A stretch of DNA of 30,590 bases from Chara braunii (taxonomy: Eukaryota > Streptophyta > Charophyceae > Charales > Characeae): assembly GCA_003427395.1 (NCBI GenBank), contig BFEA01000135.1, positions 936,613 through 967,202 of the forward strand. Direction: 5' to 3'. The notes under the pieces were generated by a model. The model was not told where the DNA came from. It did not search any database and saw nothing but the letters and a program-made list of their open reading frames with translations. Positions 27,071-30,590 of the stretch are shown here, in pieces (position 1 is the first letter of the stretch; the number at the start of each line of letters is the position of its first letter). Both the position numbers and the translations under genes were made by a program.

Positions 27071-29796
27071 TGTGACGCCCAACCTCACGCCCAGCGCGAC
27101 TTCCTGATCGGAGTGGGATGGGGGCCCGAAAGTGCGAAAATGGGTGTCCAAGGATTTTTGGGGATTTGGGGTAGAGTCCCAGGTCGGAACTGAGATCTCC
27201 TGTGGCCAGTTTCAGGGGTAGAAGTGCAAGTGTCTTCTGACTCAGAGTTGGGGCGATGATCGATCGTGAGGCCTGGGCCAGGGTGGGGTGCTACGGGTGT
27301 CTCTGTGGGAGTGCTCGTACCGCTGCCGACTGTCGCAAGTCTCGGGGTCCGACGAAGACGAGATGGGTTCTCGTCGCTCTGTCTTGGAATGGGCTCGTTG
27401 CGTGACCCTCGCCTGCCGATACTCATCGGGCTGCCGACACTTTGAGCACGGCGGACGAGGCCAAAACCGGGCTATGGAATCCCAGGGGACCACGAGTAAC
27501 TGGTGATAGGGGAGGACGGTATAGTAGGGAGGGAAGTCAGTGGTGATGACTACGAAGCCTGGGGTTAGAAGATATTGTTGGTTTCGGCTGTCGGGATAAT
27601 CGGGAATCCGTGAGTCCCTGTTGATTGCCAGCTGGAAGTCGCACCTGCACAGACGCTTGTTTTCAGTCCGGCAGGGATACTCAAGGTGCCCAGGGTTCCG
27701 TAGGTGGCGATGATGTCGGATCCGCTGCCGGTGGATCTGTTCCCTCTCCCAATACGCTCGGTATTTTGGGTCCCTTAGGCTTTTGCGATCAGTGATTCAG
27801 AGAGGGGAATTTATCGCCATGTCTCGTTCATCTGAATTCACGCGCACACATCTTCCTACGGGGCGAGATCGTAGTTGGCTTTTGCAGGCGCGCGTGTAGA
27901 TGGCAAGTCCGCGATCGGCTGTTGTCTTACACGTGTGTGCACACCAGCCTGTTGATCAAATCCTAAACTGTGCAAATAATCAAGGAGCGATCCGTCATCG
28001 TACCGGCTCAACCAGACAGCTAGTTCCCTCAGGCTATCAAGGACATTCACAAAACATATACACCCACCGGTCCCCGTATGGCGTCGGGACCTTTATTTGT
28101 CCCGACCCGTATCGTAGATGGGGATTACATCAAGATCTGTCGTGCTAAGTCCATTCGGGGTCGCGGGCCGGCCTCGCGGGTGCGCGTGTAAGTCGCGCTC
28201 GTCAGATCATTCGTACACGGGGACTCGCGGGGTTGGTCCGCTGTGGATCGATCTATCAGCCAATCACCTATGCAAAAGAAGGTTCATGTAATCATGCAAT
28301 AAGTTTGAGCAAAAAACAGTTATGTGGCCATCAGGTGGAAAATCCCGCAATACAACTCACAAAATGGCATGGCCTGTGGACATCTCATCGCCATCTAGGC
28401 ATACATCGAAGCACCACACAACATAAAACTTCTTTTATTTGCCAAACATCAAAGTGGGGATAGATCGGAGCTGCCAATGCTGGGTAATCCCGGGAGTATT
28501 GCGCCCAGCATTGGGTATTCAAGCATTACCAGATCATCGAGTCCATCCCATGGAGCGAGTACAAAATAAAACAGGAAGGACCAATATTAAACCCATACAT
28601 CACACGATATCAAGCCAAAAGAAACGTCGAAATGCAAAACAGGGGCGTCTCGTCCGAAGCCAAAATTTTATATACAAGGACTGAGAAAGGACAAAAAAAG
28701 ATTACACTCCCACCCCCATCTCTCTCCGCTCTTTCTTCCTTCCTGGACAGTCCGTCGTCTCGCACCGACCAACGAAGTTCTCACTCCGCTTAGTCCGCAT
28801 GCGCCCGTCAGGCTTGCCCGTGCGCCACAGTCCGTCTTGGCCTACACGTCAACCCCGCGCACTTGGCACCAGCTCGTCGGGTACCCAACTCCCACATCAA
28901 CTCACCTCTTACTCTGCTCATTAGCCGACTCTCACTGATCGCGCTAACCTCGAGCTTCCACAAAATTTTTAAGAGAGCTATCTAATCGCGATGACAAAAT
29001 TTATAGCATGCATGCGTGTGTGAAAAGTGCGAGATTGCAGGGATTGGAAAGAGGAGAAGGGAAGGCAGTGCCTACATTCTGCATGACCAGACCGCGGCGT
29101 GGGGGACGTAGCCACACTCCACGCATTGATCCAATCATGCAGCGCGTCGCCAAATCAGACGTAGCAAAGAAAAAAAAAGGAGGCGGGAAGAAGGAAGAAA
29201 GATATAGTTACAATGGCGCCCGCCCAAAAATTACAGTTGCATGCAAGATTAAGGTGCTGTCTAGCCAGAACTTCGTTCCCGCCGCAGGAAGATGCGCGCA
29301 AGAAAGAGGCGCCGTTCGGCAAGAAATTCAAAAAGTCCTACATTCCTATCTGAACTCGAAATTGCAACAGAGAAATTCCGACGAGACGGAAAAAAAAAAG
29401 GCAAAGAAAAACGTAAAAGAAATCAAAATTCCGAGAGCCCTCGGGGGCTCGTCATTAGTTGGAAGGAAAATTGAAAAAGAAAACCGGAAAGCTCCCACGC
29501 GATCATTGCACCAAAAATCTCAGCTCCCCCTTTTTACTCAGAGCAAGAAAGAACCACCGCCAATCGTTATTGATCGCGCCCAACGGGGCGCGCATACTCA
29601 ACTGTCTGCCCCAGGCCTGTCCCATCACTGCCGAAAGGGAAGAAGCGAAGCGAAGCGAAGGAAAACAAAGAAGCTAGGACACCGACGCAATTTACCCGCC
29701 GGTCCCACCCCCCGTAATTTGCCCAACCCTCCCATCTCAGGACCCCTCATTGTCATCGCGCAGAAAGTCGCGCGGCACAGAAAGTGGTTCATCACA
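27071..29796. mobile_element. LTR-like insertion, possible solo LTR
   Basis: A 2726 bp block splits LINE-A exactly. It starts TGTGACGCCCAACCTCACG and ends GGTTCATCACA, so TGTGA...TCACA are perfect five-base inverted ends, and CTTC lies on both sides (27067-27070 and 29797-29800). TG...CA ends with a short target duplication are typical of LTR retrotransposons; the TGTGACGCCC start is of the kind seen in plant Ty3 LTRs. No internal gag/pol and no second LTR copy were found, which suggests a solo LTR. A TATA-like TTTTATATACAAGG at about 28665 followed by C/T-rich leader-like sequence (28700-28760) could be its promoter. Orientation is unknown. Confidence 0.5.
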
Positions 29797-30440
29797 CTTC
29801 CTTAACCGGAGGATTTCCTCACGGTTCTGGGCTGATGTAATATACGCATGGAAGAAAGTCAAGCCGAACCAGTGGATAACACTGGTCACAAAGGAGGAGG
29901 TCCTGAACCAACCTCTGTTCGATAATCCGAGAATAGTATCATGAGAAGGTGTGAGATTCAAAGCAAACAGGGAGGTAGGGGCATTTGGAGACAGTTGGAT
30001 CCAGCGACATCCTCAGAATCAGAGACCTCTGGGATGATCTCACAGGCCAATTGAAACGCCCAGAAGAAGTACGGGAAACACTGGGCAACCTTCACAGGAT
30101 TGAGGAAAAAACAGACAATCATAGCAGCGGTTTCGGAGTAATGGAACCAGTCATTCAGCCCAGTAGGAGTAGACCCCCGTGGAACATGGTACAAAACTGT
30201 AGACCCCAGCTGCAAAACAGAGGCCATATGTCGGAACTTGGAAGTTAGTTGGCCATGGGAAGATGGCTGCAGGAAATGGCAAGCATGGAATGTTAAAGCT
30301 AACTCCCCACTGACCGTCAACGAAAACCTGCTGGCTCCTGGATTGGGATGCCCACTACACCAAGTCATGATAGAGGAAACATGGGACAAGGGAGGACAAG
30401 CCGACTGCAGCCTCAGGAACCCACAGTCACCAATCTAGGT
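29797..30440 (+). pseudogene. LINE-A copy 2 C-terminal part
   Basis: Reads LNRRISSRFWADVIYAWKK, WITLVTKEEVLNQPLFDNPR, a stop, then in another frame RIRDLWDDLTGQLKRPEEV, followed by a Trp/Gly-rich segment in broken frames. Order and spacing parallel LINE-B (FWANLLKTWREMP, FGNRWI, RIKDLWDP). No clear zf-RVT domain is visible before the 3' motif, unlike LINE-B; either it has decayed or this family lacks it. Confidence 0.65.
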
Positions 30441-30458
30441 GCGACATGATGTATCAAT

Positions 30459-30511
30459 GGGACGCTGGACCCGGTTTCCAGCAGGTGCCGCTCCCCACCA
30501 ATAGATGGAGC
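30459..30511 (+). promoter_or_regulatory. LINE 3' motif, copy in LINE-A
   Basis: GCTGGACCCGGTTTCCAGC (stem GCTGGA/TCCAGC intact, loop base changed) followed by GGTGCCGCTCCCCACC and CCAATAGATGGAGC. It lies just before the end of recognisable LINE-A sequence; a short T run follows at 30541, but no poly-A tail is seen within the window. Confidence 0.6.
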
Positions 30512-30590
30512 AGCCCGACAGATAAGCCCTTAATCTTGGCGTTTTTTTTACCACCGCCTGGATAGAGGGATATCACATGGGCTTCCCTCG

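Larger units (their letters stand above)
20718..30511 (+). mobile_element. LINE-A copy 2, full length with two insertions
   Basis: Runs from the shared 5' region through ORF1, ORF2 leader, endonuclease, RT and C-terminal part to the 3' motif at 30459-30511. Two foreign blocks interrupt it: 22909-23828 (organelle-like) and 27071-29796 (LTR-like). Removing both leaves about 6.15 kb, matching the length of the minus copy. Orientation is opposite to copy 1, so the window ends form a ~6 kb diverged inverted repeat. No open frame survives at full length. Confidence 0.85.

Noticed and set aside
27085-27426. 113-residue minus-strand ORF rich in Pro/Arg/Ser
   Set aside because: Overlapped by equally long frames on both strands in GC-rich DNA of the LTR-like block; no domain and no conserved start.
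29008-29805. 265-residue plus-strand ORF
   Set aside because: Composition is Lys/Arg-rich from A-rich and simple sequence, no domain, and the frame runs across the border between the LTR-like block and the LINE.

Overview
This window looks like nuclear DNA of a streptophyte, either a charophyte alga or an early-diverging plant. The evidence is plant-type LINEs (endonuclease, reverse transcriptase, zf-RVT), many short inverted-repeat elements, long homopolymers and microsatellites, an inserted plastid-like rRNA/tRNA segment, and no bacterial gene organisation. A decayed CCHC plus coiled-coil element at 9.7-12.9 kb is reminiscent, from memory only, of predicted proteins of Chara; that lineage guess is an inference. 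I see no intact host gene. Almost everything recognisable is a broken mobile element.

Layout. (1) 1-389: AT-rich inverted-repeat elements next to the 3' side of a LINE. (2) About 385-6715, minus strand: a nearly full-length LINE copy ('LINE-A'): 5' region, ORF1, endonuclease, RT and C-terminal part, with a foreign LINE 3' end inserted at about 2640-2925. (3) 6716-9200: two MITE-like elements, a tRNA-derived SINE-like piece, a microsatellite and otherwise featureless DNA. (4) 9717-12880: a decayed element with a damaged zinc knuckle, a charged coiled coil and a fragment like the N-terminal part of a Penelope-like RT. (5) About 12885-15137, plus strand: a 5'-truncated LINE ('LINE-B') with zf-RVT and a poly-A tail. 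(6) 15138-16164: a large foldback MITE, itself split by a second inverted-repeat element at 15601-16108. (7) 16170-20717: another LINE 3' end, two weak coding fragments, a library-adapter artefact, a double tRNA-like SINE, a second foldback and a 35-G run. (8) 20718-30511, plus strand: a second LINE-A copy in opposite orientation to the first, interrupted by a 0.92 kb organelle-derived insertion and by a 2.73 kb TG...CA insertion that looks like a solo LTR.

How the parts fit. The two LINE-A copies align through all their parts. Subtracting the two insertions from the plus copy leaves about 6.15 kb, in agreement with the minus copy. A short 3' motif with two predicted stem-loops recurs at five places, at the ends of LINE-A, LINE-B and two remnants; it is a candidate RT-recognition structure. 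Both LINE-A copies are inactive: in-frame stops, frameshifts and loss of the first Asp of the RT catalytic pair. Many differences are of the C-to-T / G-to-A type expected for methylated, silenced repeats.

The most certain single observation is technical. Positions 17699-17736 are the Nextera mate-pair junction adapter, flanked by two identical 150 bp copies. It is an assembly error and not biology.
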